Positions 1 through 11,462 of a stretch of 64,000 bases of DNA are shown here, piece by piece; positions within the stretch are counted from its first letter, which is position 1; each line of letters opens with the position of its first letter. Source of the DNA: Argentina anserina. Its lineage: Eukaryota > Streptophyta > Magnoliopsida > Rosales > Rosaceae. The notes under the pieces were generated by a model. It did not search any database and had not been told where the DNA came from. It saw nothing but the letters and a program-made list of their open reading frames with translations. Location: NCBI RefSeq assembly GCF_933775445.1, contig NC_065878.1, forward strand, positions 3,866,001 to 3,930,000. The letters are read 5' to 3'. A program made the translations under genes and the position numbers.

Positions 1-1289
1 TCTAAACACAAATATCAAGATGAAAATTCATCATTGGCATGTAGAGCCTTTGAAAACTTAGCAAGGCACGAAAATATAAAACACAATCTCCGCACGAGAT
101 CCGTAAAACAACTACCTGCGCCGTAGAACAGAGTGGGTGGTTACGCAATTAGCAAGACACTCGATTTCACGGCGGGACGTGCTCAAAATAAAATTAAGAG
201 AGTCAACGACGCGGTGAACTTCTCTAGATAATACGTCGTAGGATATTGTAAGAGGGGGCATTGAAACAAATGTGCAATCCCATCGAGTGTGTCACATGAC
301 AATAGAACTACATTCTTCAACTTAAGAGTTGGAAAACATGGTATTGGAGCAGTTGAATATCAAACAATTAGGGTAGTAAAAAAAAACATCCATTTGATGC
401 GGGTGGTCACCAATAATAATAAAATCGTTTAAGCTATGAAATGACTTGGAGAAAACCGGAAAACCATGTCCAAAGAACTCAAAACCGGGTGAAATTTAGA
501 TTGAGAAAACGTGGCAGTCAAAACTGCTGGAAATATGCCGGAAAAAATGACGAGAAACGACGAAAAAATCGTCGGAAACCGGCGGCGCCGATTGGCGGAA
601 AACCGGCCGGCAGCGATCAGAGCTGGCCGGGAAGGAGGGGGGCTGCATGTCCGATAGAGGACGCCGGCATGAACCAGATGGTGGCGCCGGAAACGCTGGA
701 AAAAGTTTCGGAAACGCCGAAAAAGTAACCGGGAAAAACGACGTCAATTTTGACGTTCTGAGGTCTGTTTTCTAAATTTCAAGGTCCAAATTCACAATGT
801 AGTGCTATTGGGGTACTATGTAACCCAAAAGCGGCCAATTTAAAAACTACGTGAGTTGCAAACGTTGACCATTCATGCTAGGTTTAAGGCAAATAAAATT
901 CTCACGAGTATATCTAAGGAATACGAGAAATTTTATTGGAGATGCCAATATTTAATACAACACAAACAAGCTTCCAATTTCAATAGATGACTTAAGCTAA
1001 AGTCGAGCAAGAAACATGGCAATGCCAACGTCATACTTGAAAAATAGTAAGCAGAAACCATAATAAAAATAGATTGACTAATCAAAAGTCCGTAGCAATA
1101 AAATCTTGCATCTCGGATCGGGCGGAGCCTTAGCTTGAGGCTCAAAATTTTTTGCTTACTTGAGTATGGAAAAATGTTATGTTTCCATCTCCAAGGTTCC
1201 CTCAAGAAACAGCTACAAGTGCCAAAAAATGGCATGTGTTTCTTGGATGCGGAGCATGCATGTGATAATACAACCAATGGTCTAAATAT

Positions 1290-1812
1290 TTCTTATCGGT
1301 ATCGTATCGGTCGAGAGGTAAAATGATATATTGGAGATATATCGGGGATATATCGATATATATCGATTTTATTGGATTTGCTTATTTTCAATAAAATTTA
1401 TAAAATTATACTTCAATATGTACCAAATAAACTAAAAAAACGGTACTAAGTAAATTAAAAAAATAAATACTTGATTTTGTGACAATTAAAGTACACGAAC
1501 GGCATCTAATGATAAAAATAGTTATTTAAGAATGATCATTTAAACTTGAAATTCATTATATATATTTAAAATATATATAAATTAAAAATATATATGAAAA
1601 AATGAAAAAAAAATATAAGTTTTTCAAAAAAAAGAGGAAATAAATATTTAAAAATTAAACAAAAATTGAAAAAAAAATCAAAGTTTGATCGATATTTGAT
1701 CGTTGACCATCATTTCTGCGTTGACCGATAAATTTTGACCGATATACCCTTATCGTATCAGATTCGAAATATCGGTGATATATCGGCGATATATCTGATA
1801 CTTCGAACACTG
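1290..1812. repeat. AT-rich insertion bounded by TATCG-rich ends
   Basis: Both ends are dense in TATCG/CGATA words (about 1290-1365 and 1735-1800, in inverted sense), and the middle is poly(A/T)-rich with no open frame. The alignment between the two copies of the surrounding LTR element stops at about 1260. This suggests a small non-autonomous DNA transposon inserted in copy 1. Exact ends and target duplication were not resolved. Confidence 0.4.
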
Positions 1813-2336
1813 AATTCAACGTCATAGACGTTTATCGAATCACTTTAAGTGTGTCCCATAGAATTCATTATTTTTGAGATATTTTGTCAGCAAATAGTGT
1901 TGTTTCAAAGTAATGAATTTCAACTCAAATAAATGAGTACGTAAACCTTGAGATTATCGTTTATAAACATGAGTTTAAGAAAACGCAAACATACAAAAAA
2001 ACGGTCGCAATGACGACGCATCCATAAGAAACAAGGGTTGTATAGGTTTCGAGTAATCGAAACTGTTCAAGTATGTAACCGGAATTAGAAGGGTTGTGAT
2101 GTATATGGTCACAAAATAATCGATGCATATCGACGATTCTCACGATTGCACCTAAAACAGTGGTGCACTCAGGTGACCACACGAATTTGATTTCTACTCT
2201 TTAAATAATAACGTGACTTCCCCATGACCGTCACACGAAAAACGTCGACCAAGAGGGGAATTATATCCCTCTTTGGTCTCATCGGCATTATAAGAAGGCC
2301 GTAAAAGAGACATGAAGAAGGCTAATAGCCCCGATA

Positions 2337-2361
2337 ATATATATATATATATATATATATT
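2337..2361. repeat. (AT)n microsatellite
   Basis: An uninterrupted AT dinucleotide run of about 25 bp inside the copy 1 LTR element. Confidence 0.9.
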
Positions 2362-3307
2362 CAAAAGCAGCAACTTTAAGAAAAACATACTTGTTGGTCT
2401 ACCAAATAGACCGCATATAATTAAATTGCTCTGGAAATCGATCGTCATGCAGGAAACTGCTTGATGACTTCCTTTTCGATCTTCGTCCGATGACATAAAA
2501 ATTTTGTGAGGATACGATCGAAATCGTATATAGATGACAAATGTATCGCCCATCTCGGCATGAATGTCATCACCATAGTACGACGAGTGATCACTTTTCC
2601 TATGCAAGCACGTGAAACATAGTTAGAAAACGAAAACGTGCAAATAAATGATTAAAGACATAAATAGAAAAAAGAAAAGGAGAGAGAAAAGAGTTGAAAA
2701 GCCAAATAGGCTTATTGGGCTTGGTGGTGTCTGAGGCCCAAAGGGCTGCTGGGCTGGGTCAGGACCACAAACCCCCGATACGTGTCAGATCGAGCATGGT
2801 TCGGGCTCGCTGGGTTTGCAGTTGGGAAGGTTGTCGCTAGGATGTGTAGGGGCCGCGTTTGAGGCTTCTGGCAGTCTTCGTTGAGCCTCGTCGACAAGAC
2901 CGAACGTCGCAGGTCATCGGTGCGCCGATCAGAAGAGATACACGCCGGGATTGGCATCGAGTCGTGGTGCGGCTTGGGTAGCAGCGGCGCCAAGAGAAGT
3001 CGACGACCACGGTCATCAGTGTGTAGTCCAGTTTGCTTTCTGAGGCTAGCGCCGGCGTTGGTCCGACGTGGGTGTAGACGTTTGATTTGCAAAGTTGTCG
3101 GCGAGGGGTGCCCAGATCAAAGTACTGGGTGTCCTTATCAGTTTCGATTTTTTTTTTCTTGTTCCAACAACTATTTGCCAGAAACTGATGTAATTTTCCG
3201 GTGAAGCCAAGAAAAAGATACTGCCGGAGGAAAAGGATTTAGGACGAGGGTTGAAATTTTTTTTGGTGGTGGTGCTTTGTCACTCAGGCATTGTAGAACA
3301 AAGTGCA

Positions 3308-3500
3308 TGATAACGTGATGCATGATGAAATAATTGTGTATTATTGAATGATATGAGGGCCTATATATATATACATTACATCACTTGAATCCCGCAGGAT
3401 TCGAAGTCCTAATCTATTACAGAGATGCGAATCTATCTCTAACATGAAACCTAATAAGGCTAAGACACACACAAGGTAGAATAATAATTCACCCGGAACA
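3308..3500 (-). repeat. LTR of copy 1 element
   Basis: Starts TGATAACGTG and ends CCCGGAACA on the plus strand, so it has TG...CA termini. It aligns with 55462-55683 and more weakly with 47296-47532, sharing an AT-rich centre and the block GCTAAGACACACACAAG near its right end. At 193 bp it is shorter than the other two (222 and about 237 bp). Read on the minus strand it would be the 5' LTR. Confidence 0.65.
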
Positions 3501-3946
3501 CACCCTTAAATTTTAAACGTAAAATCAGTTCATTTTTTTAATTTAGAGATAATAAAATGTAACCATAATTTTGAACCCCGCTTTAAATCTAAACCCATAC
3601 CTATTTTTTTATGATATACCCAAATTAATGATTTTAACCTTTTTTTATAGGTTTTATTTTTAAAATAAATATTTTTCATTTTGAATGATTTCACTTTTTT
3701 ACCTTTCAGGTTGAAAAATAGAAACAACTCCTTAATTTGTGCATCCTTTCATTTCAAATGTGCATTGAAAAAACTTTTATTATAGCCAAATTCTAAACTG
3801 TACAAATGTTCATAAAACCAATTTGTTTCCTTTGAACTAGTACAAAGAGGAAGAAGATCAAATCAAATTGTTTGTTGTGAATTTATGTATCACACTATCA
3901 TCCATGCATATCCATTGTTGCATTCTCTTCAGTATCTACTAATAAA
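3501..3946. other. AT-rich intergenic DNA, nothing recognised
   Basis: No gene, RNA or repeat boundary is recognisable. The only sizeable frame (minus, 3530-3727) is lysine-rich and low in complexity, as expected from A/T-rich DNA. Confidence 0.6.
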
Positions 3947-4485
3947 TAGAGGTGCAAAACGGGCCGGCCTGGTCCATTTTAAGCGGGCCAAAATCGTGTT
4001 AGTGTTGTGATCGGGCCGGTTTAATAATTATTTCGTGTCAGGTTCGGGCCGGCCCATTTGCTTAAATATTAAGCTCGGCCCGGCTCACGGCCCAAGCCCA
4101 TGTCGGGCCCGGCCCGGGTCCATACCAAGCCAAGAAACGGTCCGGTCCGGCCCATTAGCATTATAAGACGCAATTAACATAAAAATGTGTAATTAAAATA
4201 TTTGTTTTCTATTACTATTTAGAATAGTAAAATAAATAAAATGTTACAACACATTTGAAAATCTTATTTTTAAAACGTTACATATGTTCAAACTATGACT
4301 TTGTTATTACTACTTTGATGGTATTAGTGATATAATATAATTAAAATAATGAAATAATTAAGAGTATTATATGTAGAAGGTTTAATATTCAATTCTCATT
4401 ATTATAATTATTTAATTATTTATATAAATAATATAAAATTATGTGTTTAACGTGCCGACTCATGAATTTATCGTGCGGACCTCTA
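3947..4485. mobile_element. hAT-like non-autonomous element with GGCCCGGCC-rich arm
   Basis: Left end reads TAGAGGTGCAAAACGGGC and right end GTGCGGACCTCTA, an imperfect inverted repeat. The left 200 bp are packed with GGGCCGG/CCGGCCC words, a pattern common in plant hAT-derived MITEs; the right part is very AT-rich. The 8 bp flanking each side (CTAATAAA and CATTTAAA) agree at only five positions, so the target duplication is weak. Family assignment is an inference. Confidence 0.45.
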
Positions 4486-4551
4486 CATTTAAATATCAAT
4501 GTTTATTATTGGTAGAAGAGTGAGATACAAACTCCGGGTTTAAGGTGCTAT

Positions 4552-5617
4552 TTAAGATATTACCTCATGAATTTCAACAGTTCCTTGATACACAAACATC
4601 TGTTGAGGTATTTGGTAGGCAAATTTGGTCACAAACATCTCCAAGAACTTCTCTTCTCCATAAATTAAAGCAGACAGCAAAGTACAGTCTAAATTTACCA
4701 ATCCTTTCGACAACAGAACTTTAAACACCGAACACCTTGGGATTATTCTCTTGGCCAAACTGAAACTAATAATATTTGGGTATTTAGCAACAATTACTGA
4801 AGGCCATCCCATCCTCAGACCAACCCCACCTCAACATACATATTTCACGAGTGCAATTGAACGTATTCTTAGACCACAATTGAACTTTTATATGTCGCTA
4901 GTTGAGTTTTTCACACTGAATCCCATTTCTTTGGCCTCAACAAAAAGTTTAGCAAAAGTTTGGTGCTTTAGAAGCATAAGGCGTGTAAAACAAACAAGCG
5001 ACGTACAAATACCCGGCGGAGGCATACCTCATTGTCTCAAAAGACTAATGTTTGAAAACACCAGTGGAGTGGTTTCCCATGAAAATGCGGTCCGTCACGC
5101 CTCAAGACAACAACAACAGAATTATGAGGCAGCATACTGCTAAGCAATTTATGAGTCGGTATAAGCTGCTTCTCCGAGCTATGTGACAACAACATCGGAG
5201 TGAAACTCCAATAGAGGTGAAATACTGGAGCTTGGGCAAAATGGTTTTTTCAAAATTACAAGCAAGAATTTGAGGGTGTGACCTAACAACCTGTAAAATC
5301 TGGGTCTCAGAGAATCCATGGTTTCTGCGATTGACCAAAATAGAGTATGCTCTTTCTTGGGATTGCAGCTTGAATCGCTTGGATGCTAAAATTGCACCTT
5401 GGCGTGATAACCCACATGAACTTATCAAGTAATTCACTGTGAAATTCTCATCCTGGGAGGTGATCATGTGTGTGCAGAGAAGATTATGACTTTGAAGAGA
5501 GAAACATGCGAGTGTTGGGTCTCCCGCAACAAATCTTCTACTTCTGGAAGCAAACGAGAAGGAAGATGTTGAGGAACCGAACCTGAGGATCTTCTTCAGA
5601 TTGTGGAGCGCTACCAT
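4552..5617 (-). pseudogene. mTERF-family protein pseudogene
   Basis: Read on the minus strand from 5617, the first about 145 residues look like a plant organellar mTERF protein: a basic, serine-rich N-terminus fit for a transit peptide, then FTVNYLISSCGLS and repeats of the form RNHGFSETQILQVVRSHPQIL. The C-terminal family block is at 4812-4552 in a shifted frame (LAKRIIPRCSVFKVLLSKGL, then KFLEMFVTKF...VPQ-like and VYQG). Between 4812 and 5140 the homology jumps frames and meets stops, with recognisable pieces such as VEAKEMGF. Plant mTERF genes of this group usually have a single exon of about 380-400 codons, which fits the 1.07-kb span. In plants these proteins act in chloroplast or mitochondrial RNA metabolism. 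At least two frameshifts make this a pseudogene unless it is a sequence error. It is head-to-head with the exon starting at 5623. Confidence 0.75.
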
Positions 5618-5622
5618 TTTCG

Positions 5623-6186
5623 ATGGAGATGAAGGCGATCACTTTCAGTCCACGGCCGTGGAGCCCTCACGGCAGTAATTCCCAGCGCGTGTTTCGCACG
5701 CTTTGGTTGGTAAATTTACCCCTCTTCTATCGTAGACCTAATCTCTTCCTTTCTCCCAAAATCCAAACAATTTCTTTGCATTCATCCCAAAACTTCGTTG
5801 CCCAGAATCCCTCCACCGGATTCTCATCGAACTCCTCCATCCTCCAATCTCCGGCAACATATTCAATTTCAATATCACCTCCTCGATGGAGGGCAACTCC
5901 GCCACGAATTCGAGGTTGTCAATGGTGTTCGTGCCGGGCTATCGGGATTGCTGGATTCGTGGATGTATTCTTTTATGCGTCGTCATTTAGGTCGGGAGCG
6001 GTGATGGAGACGCCGTCGGAGGAGGTGGAGGATTTGACGGGGTTTGGAAAATCAAGTTGTGCTATGACCATGGCTTCGTTGCCGGACCAGAGCGGTGATT
6101 TTGGCAACAAGCGACACCAAGGCGTCCTTGATCATCCTCTCTCTCCTCGCCGTCACCTCCGCCAACATCTTCTTTGAAGAGAAAGG
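5623..6186 (+). CDS. Unassigned first exon or gene remnant, divergent from mTERF pseudogene
   Basis: Three overlapping open stretches lie here: frame 1 from ATG 5623 to a stop at 6177, and frame 2 at 5798-6004 and again at 6095-6186. The last one ends at a good plant donor (GAGAAAG followed by GTATGT), which argues that 6095-6186 (ILATSDTKASLIILSLLAV..., a hydrophobic run) was once an exon end. The frame 1 N-terminus is rich in S, R and P and low in acidic residues, as in chloroplast transit peptides. No family was recognised. The frame switching suggests decay or a wrong start, so product and extent are uncertain. The ATG is only 5 bp from the divergent mTERF ATG. Confidence 0.3.
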
Positions 6187-7204
6187 TATGTATTCCCTTT
6201 TTTTAGTTTCATGTTCATTTTTTCTTTCCAGAATTAGCAAAATCTTGAAACACTGCTACCATGTTTATAGTTCTTGCTAATGCATATACCTCTGTTGTGA
6301 TTGATCCAAATGTTGTGACCAACTAATTCTATGTTTTATGATTTCATATTACTCAAGTTGTGAATTCTATGTATCGGTACCGTCGGGGATAGTAGGCTGC
6401 TTGTTCGGTGAAAGTTATGTTTGGTTTACTTGGGTTTGTATAGTATTTCTGGAGCTTGTGAATATGGTTTTTCATGTGTCATATATATTAGTTTCTTCCC
6501 AGAAGACTTGCATGTTGAGTCTTTGAATGCTGTGAGGCTTGAAAGGAAATTGAGACTATAAAATGCTAGCCATGTTATTATCATTCTTTCTTAATCTCAT
6601 ATAAGTAGAGAAAAGTAGCTTTACTATATATATTAAGACTATCAAATGCTATTGCTACTCATGCCAGTACCCACGAAGACAACTTGTTAATCTAAAGTCC
6701 CCACTGATTCTCCTGATAGAGGCCAATGTAGCATGCCCTATATGTGGTGATGCAAATTATAGTTCAGATTTCATCTCACAAGTAACAAAACATACACAGA
6801 ATCCAACAATATATGTAATATTGCAAGGAAGGTGAGATAGTTTTATGGCATGGTAGGATATGATCATAGGAGGCACCAATCATTTTAGAGAACAATGAAA
6901 TCGAAACCAGCATTGCATCATGTGTAGTATGTACTATATGTTGTTTTCTTGCATCAGCATTAGTAGGTGATGATCATGTCAAGGGATAGATGAATCCTGG
7001 TAAAGCATTTATATATATGGTGTTTTCCTACTTTGAGATAGGTGACTAGAAAAGTAGCAATATCAGAAGCAAAAGCATAAGAAGAGAAGCATGCATGTAT
7101 TTACATGTATTGCAGGCTGTATGTGATTTGTAATAAAATAATCAATACATTGAAGAGAAAGAGTTTCTCTCTCCATTACAATTTAATGTTCTTAAATTTT
7201 GCAG
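6187..7204. other. Possible intron or intergenic DNA
   Basis: T-rich DNA that begins with a donor-like GTATGT and ends with a pyrimidine/AT stretch and TTTTGCAG at 7204. It could be an intron joining the upstream exon to the Agenet-like exon, but the two pieces do not make a recognisable protein together. No repeat was identified. Confidence 0.35.
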
Positions 7205-7381
7205 GTGAGGAGTGAGGAAGAAGGGTTTCAGGGTTCGTGGCACCCTGGGACTGTCACTACACGGGGGACTTGGATATTTCTTGAATTGATTAAAGAATAT
7301 GAGCAAGAGAGATACATTTTTCACTGTGAAGTAAGAGAGGTACATTTTTCTCACACTTTGATAGTGAGATTGCATATTTGA
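7205..7381 (+). pseudogene. Agenet-like exon fragment
   Basis: Directly after an acceptor-like TTTTGCAG the frame reads VRSEEEGFQGSWHPGTV, which resembles the start of a plant Agenet domain (a Tudor-like module in chromatin-related proteins: ...VEV-S-EEGF-GSW--ATV). The match is lost after about 20 residues and the frame stops at 7381. No other exon of such a gene was found, so this is probably a fragment. The call rests on one short motif. Confidence 0.3.
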
Positions 7382-7599
7382 ACCATTATCAGGTTGTTCC
7401 TCATAATAACATGTAGATTTTCATGATTTTGTGATCTACTTGCCATTATGTAATGTATATATATGTATTTGCCTCACTCATCTGACAGAGTTTGCATTTA
7501 GTTACCTTGCCATGGATATGCCTACTCTTTGCATCTAGAGCAGTTACAATATACTCAAGTATCGCATGTACTTCAAGAGTTCAAGGTACAACTCTATAT

Positions 7600-7745
7600 G
7601 AGGAAAATTCACCAATAGTCCCTGAACTCATGTGGTAAGTACAATCTGATCCCTGACCTTTAAAAGGGATCAAAGAGATCACTGAACTCTTATTCTAATA
7701 TAAATAAGGTACTTCTGTCAAAATTTTTGGAATATTCTATTAAGA
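7600..7745 (+). repeat. Left terminal inverted repeat
   Basis: Contains CACCAATAGTCCCTGAACTC, then TGATCCCTGAC, GATCACTGAACTC and GGTACTTCTGTCA in the same order as in the element at 43192 (CCAACAGTCCCTCAACTC ... GTACTTCTGTTAG). It pairs with 17715-17847. Confidence 0.6.
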
Positions 7746-8155
7746 TATTACTTTTTCTGTTAATTTTGTCATTTTGTTAAAATTTTGATGAGCATGGTGG
7801 GCTTAATTCTTAAAGTTTGTTTATCTAAGCAGTTTACAAATCTTTAAATCTACCATATATACTCAAAGGTAAATAGTTATTTTATCATCATAGCAATTAT
7901 CATAGCTTCTAGACTTTAACTTTTAGCGTTTGCTAAATTGTCTTTAAAAGAACTGCAACAAGAAAAAGAAAAATATAAAAAACTAATAAGACATAGAGAT
8001 AACCTTCCAAGAAATACCAAAAATTACTGAGATATTATCTACAGAATACAGCACAGAATCTACGCATCCCAAGAAAATAACGAGTTCTTCAAGAAATTTT
8101 TGAAGAAGATCAGAAACCTCTTCACATTTTGAGCATCGGTCAGATCCGCCATACC
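7746..8155. other. Left junction region between Mutator-like element and virus
   Basis: AT-rich. Transposon similarity fades around 7800 (a GTGGGCTTAA remnant) and viral sequence should begin before the primer site at 8156. The exact junction cannot be placed by eye; no duplication was seen. Confidence 0.35.
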
Positions 8156-8167
8156 TGGTATCAGAGC
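8156..8167 (+). other. Pararetroviral minus-strand primer site
   Basis: TGGTATCAGAGC, complementary to the 3' end of plant initiator Met-tRNA. By convention this marks position 1 of Caulimoviridae genomes, and it lies about 0.9 kb upstream of the movement protein remnant. The gypsy element carries the same 12-mer at 11283. Confidence 0.75.
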
Positions 8168-8289
8168 TTGTTTCACTCAGAAACAAGTGAAGATCAAGTT
8201 TATGCCACAAAATTGGCTTCTTTTATCCAATAAAAAAGAAGCAAAACCTAAAAATTACTAGTCTTTTTGTACTGAAAAAGCTACTGATA

Positions 8290-9041
8290 AGTTGCAAGTG
8301 TGATTTCATTCAAAACATTTTCAAAAAAGCCAGTACTCTATAGAATACGTTTGCAAAATATTAAATACTTTATACGACGAACATATTCATTTCCAAAAGG
8401 AGATTGGAGTAGCAGATCTTGATCCGTTAAGACCTAGCCTGATTGAATTTCTAGATTATCTATCTAAAGAAAAAGGCAATAACAAAGTTGCATAACAACT
8501 TGAAAGGTTTAATCTTCGATTAGATCAACTCAAAGAAATAAATTCCCAAGTAACAAAGCTTCGAAGATCAAGTTCGAGAGTTAAGCAAAAGAATCACAAG
8601 TCTAGAAAACTCTATAAGAGAAAATGAAAGAAACATCTGATAAGATAGATGAAGAAGCACTAGCAAAGATTATTGCTAGTAAAATACCTTCACCAAAGGG
8701 AGCGGGTAAACTCAAGTTTAGTGAACCTAAACTACTTGAGCGAAAAAAAATCAAAAAGAGATATGAAAATGCTGAGTAGAATACTCAGTAAAAAGAAGAA
8801 TACCGTGCCAATACAGCTCATTAATGCTCAAGAATTTGAGTACAACGAGATTGAATCTAGTGTCAGAGAAGCGTCTGCCCCTAAATTCAAATTAAATGAG
8901 ATATATAAGAGATGATCTTTTCTCTTCGATTCTCACAGGTTCAAGATCCTTGAACTAACAGTCTGCTACTGGTGAAGAAACAGATGTGAGATTAATCACT
9001 CATAAGAAGTAAGTGAAGCAGTTCGAAGATGATACTCTTAC
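8290..9041 (+). pseudogene. Pararetrovirus reading frame, region before movement protein
   Basis: Broken coding-like sequence with K/E-rich stretches, the longest open piece being 8673-8915. It probably belongs to the N-terminal part of the viral polyprotein, judging by position between primer site and movement protein. No domain was recognised; several stops are present. Confidence 0.4.
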
Positions 9042-9428
9042 ATGCATATTGGAGCCGTTCAGGTTAGTATTAAACTACTTGCTAGAGACGGAATAGATTG
9101 TTCTGTCTTGTGTGTTCTACAAAATGACAAAATAAAAGATTTTCAGAAGAGCTTGTTAGGAACAGTTGAAGCCTCTTTGTGCAATCAAGTTGCATATTTC
9201 AATGTTTTCCTCAATTTCACCACTCATCTAAGGGATGTAGTTCACTGCCTTAGACTAAGGATGAAAACAGACATAATTTCTATAAAAGAGGGAATGATGG
9301 AACTTGCAATAGACTATAGAATCTATTACAAGTTAATGTGTTCAACGGTTGCACCCAACACTAAATACATAAACAGCTCAGAAAAAATCACTATAACAAT
9401 TCTTACTAATCCAAAAAATAATTCTTAG
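9042..9428 (+). pseudogene. Pararetroviral 30K-family movement protein remnant
   Basis: The open segment starts MHIGAVQVSIK and carries the pattern of a caulimovirid movement protein core: LHIGA-like start, an IDC-x-V strand, DKIKDFQKSLLGTVEASL and a following hydrophobic strand. Such proteins line plasmodesmata and help cell-to-cell movement. The frame stops at 9428, where an SR/acidic region in other frames follows (9501-9725). As the core is only about 130 residues long and flanked by stops, it is not functional. Assignment is from motif recognition. Confidence 0.65.
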
Positions 9429-9947
9429 CAAAAGCATGTCACAAAATGACATGAAGTAACTTTCCCCTGAGAATGGAAACTGGCACCTCTAGAAAAATAG
9501 GTGCTGAGTTCGAATGTATCCATCTATGAAGACATGGGAAAAAGGATAAGCCTACGATTCAATCATAGGCATTCTTTTGTAGGATATGAAGAAGGAAGTA
9601 CCTCTGAATCCAGAGCCACAACCTTCCATGAAGAAGATTTTGAAGAAGAAGACTCAAAAAGACCTCTAAGAATGCTTTTAAAAAGAGGGATTAATAAGGC
9701 TTTATGCAGAAGCAGAAACTTGTGACTCCATAGAGGAATTGGAAGAAATAATAATAAAAATTTCCCAAATCCAACAAGAGAAGAAGGAAAATTTGAATAT
9801 CTTTCCTTATCAAGAAGTGAAGAGCGAACCAAATGGAGGTCCAAGTGAATCCTCAATGGGCACCGATTAGAGAGAAACATGACATGTACCTCAAACGGCG
9901 ACGATACAAAATATTACGAATAATGTAACAATGAGTATCTTTGCTAA
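9429..9947 (+). pseudogene. Pararetrovirus segment between movement protein and protease
   Basis: Includes an open piece at 9501-9725 with an acidic stretch followed by a basic one (FHEEDFEEEDSKRPL), then E/K-rich sequence to about 9870. No Cys-His box of a coat protein is visible, and the space is too short for a complete coat protein. Stops occur in every frame. Confidence 0.4.
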
Positions 9948-10110
9948 GAATGTAAAAATTACTTTAGGAGGAGAAACTTTTACGGTTAAGCACTTCTAGC
10001 AATGTGAAGCCCAAGAAGCAGATTTGTTGATAGGAAATGATTTTCTCCTTCAACAAACAATCACTCAAACTCTAGCCATGATCGGGTTTGAGAAAGGTCA
10101 TAAGTATTAA
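9948..10110 (+). pseudogene. Pararetroviral aspartic protease remnant
   Basis: Reads VKITLGGETFTVKHF, a stop, then QEADLLIGNDFLLQQ, which corresponds to the C-terminal half of Caulimoviridae proteases, where the conserved LIGxDFL segment follows the flap. The catalytic D-S/T-G triad was not found upstream. One in-frame stop interrupts the segment. Confidence 0.55.
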
Positions 10111-10421
10111 TGGGAATCTAGACTATCACAAGCGGTACACATTACAGGAAATGACTTGACTAAAGAATATCAAAGATCACAAGCGAAGAGTGATGATTAC
10201 AAGCCAGAAATGCAGCCGGTTTTACTGCTAAAAGATCAGCTAAAAGAATATCAAGAGATAATAGCAGTAGAAACAAAAGAGTATTGTCCTTTAAACAAAA
10301 GATCATAGTCGACAATATTCTTTATAATTTCTATGAAAACAATGAATATCTCATGCTTCAATCCCTTGAAGTATTAGCAGAAGAGCTACATGGATTTCAT
10401 GATTGCTACTGAAGAAGGTTA
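10111..10421 (+). pseudogene. Residual pararetroviral sequence, polymerase mostly absent
   Basis: Coding-like composition but no RT (YxDD) or RNase H motif. A polymerase domain needs about 1.3 kb, so most has been lost between protease and the downstream frame. A stop lies at about 10306. Confidence 0.4.
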
Positions 10422-10754
10422 AAATCCAAAGGTGATCTACCTTGAAAATCCTGAAAGTGCCAAGGTTCCTAGGGCAGTCCTAAGTGAGGAGGACTAGTAT
10501 AATTTTCATAATTATCTGGGTAATTCTAAGAAAAGAGACATTGTTTCTGTAAGATTAATGGTAGTTCATAGCCCATATTATGGGAGATATCTTGTGGATG
10601 TGCAAGCTGAACATCCTCACAAGCACAAACTTTGGCTTTTGGAAAATGGTTTTGTTCGTAATCTGTGGACAAAGTCAAATGAAGATTTATAGGGATTTCC
10701 GGCAATAATCCATGAAGCCGTTAAGAATATTAGACCTGATGGATGCATCCTGAG
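10422..10754 (+). pseudogene. Pararetrovirus downstream frame, 5' part
   Basis: A reading frame with two in-frame stops (near 10496 and 10690) runs up to the gypsy 5' LTR. It has motifs such as SVRLMVVHSPYYGRYLVD and KLWLLENGFVRNLW. It resumes beyond the gypsy element at 16540 in register with the CTGAG duplication. Its position after the polyprotein fits the second frame of two-frame pararetroviruses. Function unknown. Confidence 0.5.
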
Positions 10755-11278
10755 TGATGAGGACATCACACCTAAGCCTTTTATGGTTTATGAACGGAAG
10801 AGATGGAAGAAGAGAGCAGCTAATAATTATATCTCTTTATGGTTTGATTGATTGCTCACGTTATTAATTTCCAGCTTAAGAAGGGTCTGATCTAGAAGTC
10901 TTCAGGCTTATATTTCAAGAGTCTTCTTGTGTCTTTTAACTGTTACTTTATTAGGCCTTTTATGTTTCATTTTCTTAAATTTAAGAGTCCTAATGAGTAC
11001 TTAAGGCTAGCTGGTGTCAGTTATAAACATTAGTATAAATAATGTAAGTGCCCATAGGCTGGGATATGCTATGTTGAATAAGATTATCAGATTTTCTGAA
11101 TTTTCCTGTGATAGGATTAAAGTGAGAAACCTGGGAGAGATTCCCAAATTATAGTGTTTTGGGTGTGAAGCCTAGACTAGGGTGTAAAACCTGGGAGTGA
11201 ATCTTAAAATCAGTGTGCTTAACTTACAGTTCTTAGAGCTTGTGATCTAGGTTCCTAAGCAGATACTGTGCTGCGTCA
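10755..11278 (+). repeat. 5' LTR of gypsy element
   Basis: 524 bp, TGATGAGGAC...CTGCGTCA. Its first about 97 bp repeat the 3' end of the polyprotein reading frame. Compared with the 3' LTR it lacks two bases near 11218, which accounts for the 524 against 526 length. Confidence 0.93.
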
Positions 11279-11282
11279 GCTT

Positions 11283-11294
11283 TGGTATCAGAGC
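11283..11294 (+). other. Primer binding site of gypsy element
   Basis: TGGTATCAGAGC, four bases after the 5' LTR, complementary to initiator Met-tRNA. Confidence 0.9.
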
Positions 11295-11345
11295 TGGACA
11301 AGCTCTAGTATTGCTAGCTCCAGCCCATAGAAATCCCATTCAGCC

Positions 11346-11462
11346 ATGGATGCTGAAACTGTGGCTAAAACCTTGAAAGCCGTACTCGCTCAACTTGGAC
11401 AGATTGAGACAAGAATGCAAGACCATGCAGCAGTCTCTGACCGGCGTTTGGCAGATTTGATG
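11346..11462 (+). pseudogene. gag, N-terminal fragment
   Basis: The likely true gag start: ATG 11346 opens MDAETVAKTLKAVLAQLGQ, an amphipathic helix typical of chromoviral Gag N-termini, and continues to about residue 39 (DRRLADLM). Foreign sequence then follows, and Gag-like sequence resumes near 11720 in another frame (ANIETQASILNEEE). It is followed by the main gag-pol frame at 11795. Confidence 0.7.

Larger units (their letters stand above)
1..3500 (-). mobile_element. Non-autonomous LTR element, copy 1, cut by the window edge
   Basis: Positions 110-1260 and 2556-3500 match 48880-50045 and 54548-55683 in order and orientation, so both belong to one repeat family. The right end is an LTR (3308-3500). 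No gag, protease, RT or integrase can be read in any frame, and the open frames in the two copies do not correspond, so the interior looks non-coding. The GC-rich stretch 540-720 carries many CGCCGGAAA-type words. Orientation is called minus because the LTR then starts TGTTCCGGG and ends TTATCA, and because the second copy has purine tracts placed as expected before a 3' LTR. A 510-bp repeat is inserted at about 1290. The left LTR lies outside the window. Confidence 0.6.

Noticed and set aside
441..728. Basic 95-codon open frame, with a similar GC-rich block at 49166-49558
   Set aside because: Both lie in the same place in the two copies of a coding-free LTR element, but the frames and products are not conserved.
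8156..8167. TGGTATCAGAGC as part of a tRNA gene
   Set aside because: Only the 12-base complement of a tRNA 3' end is present; there are no arms or promoter boxes. It is a primer site.
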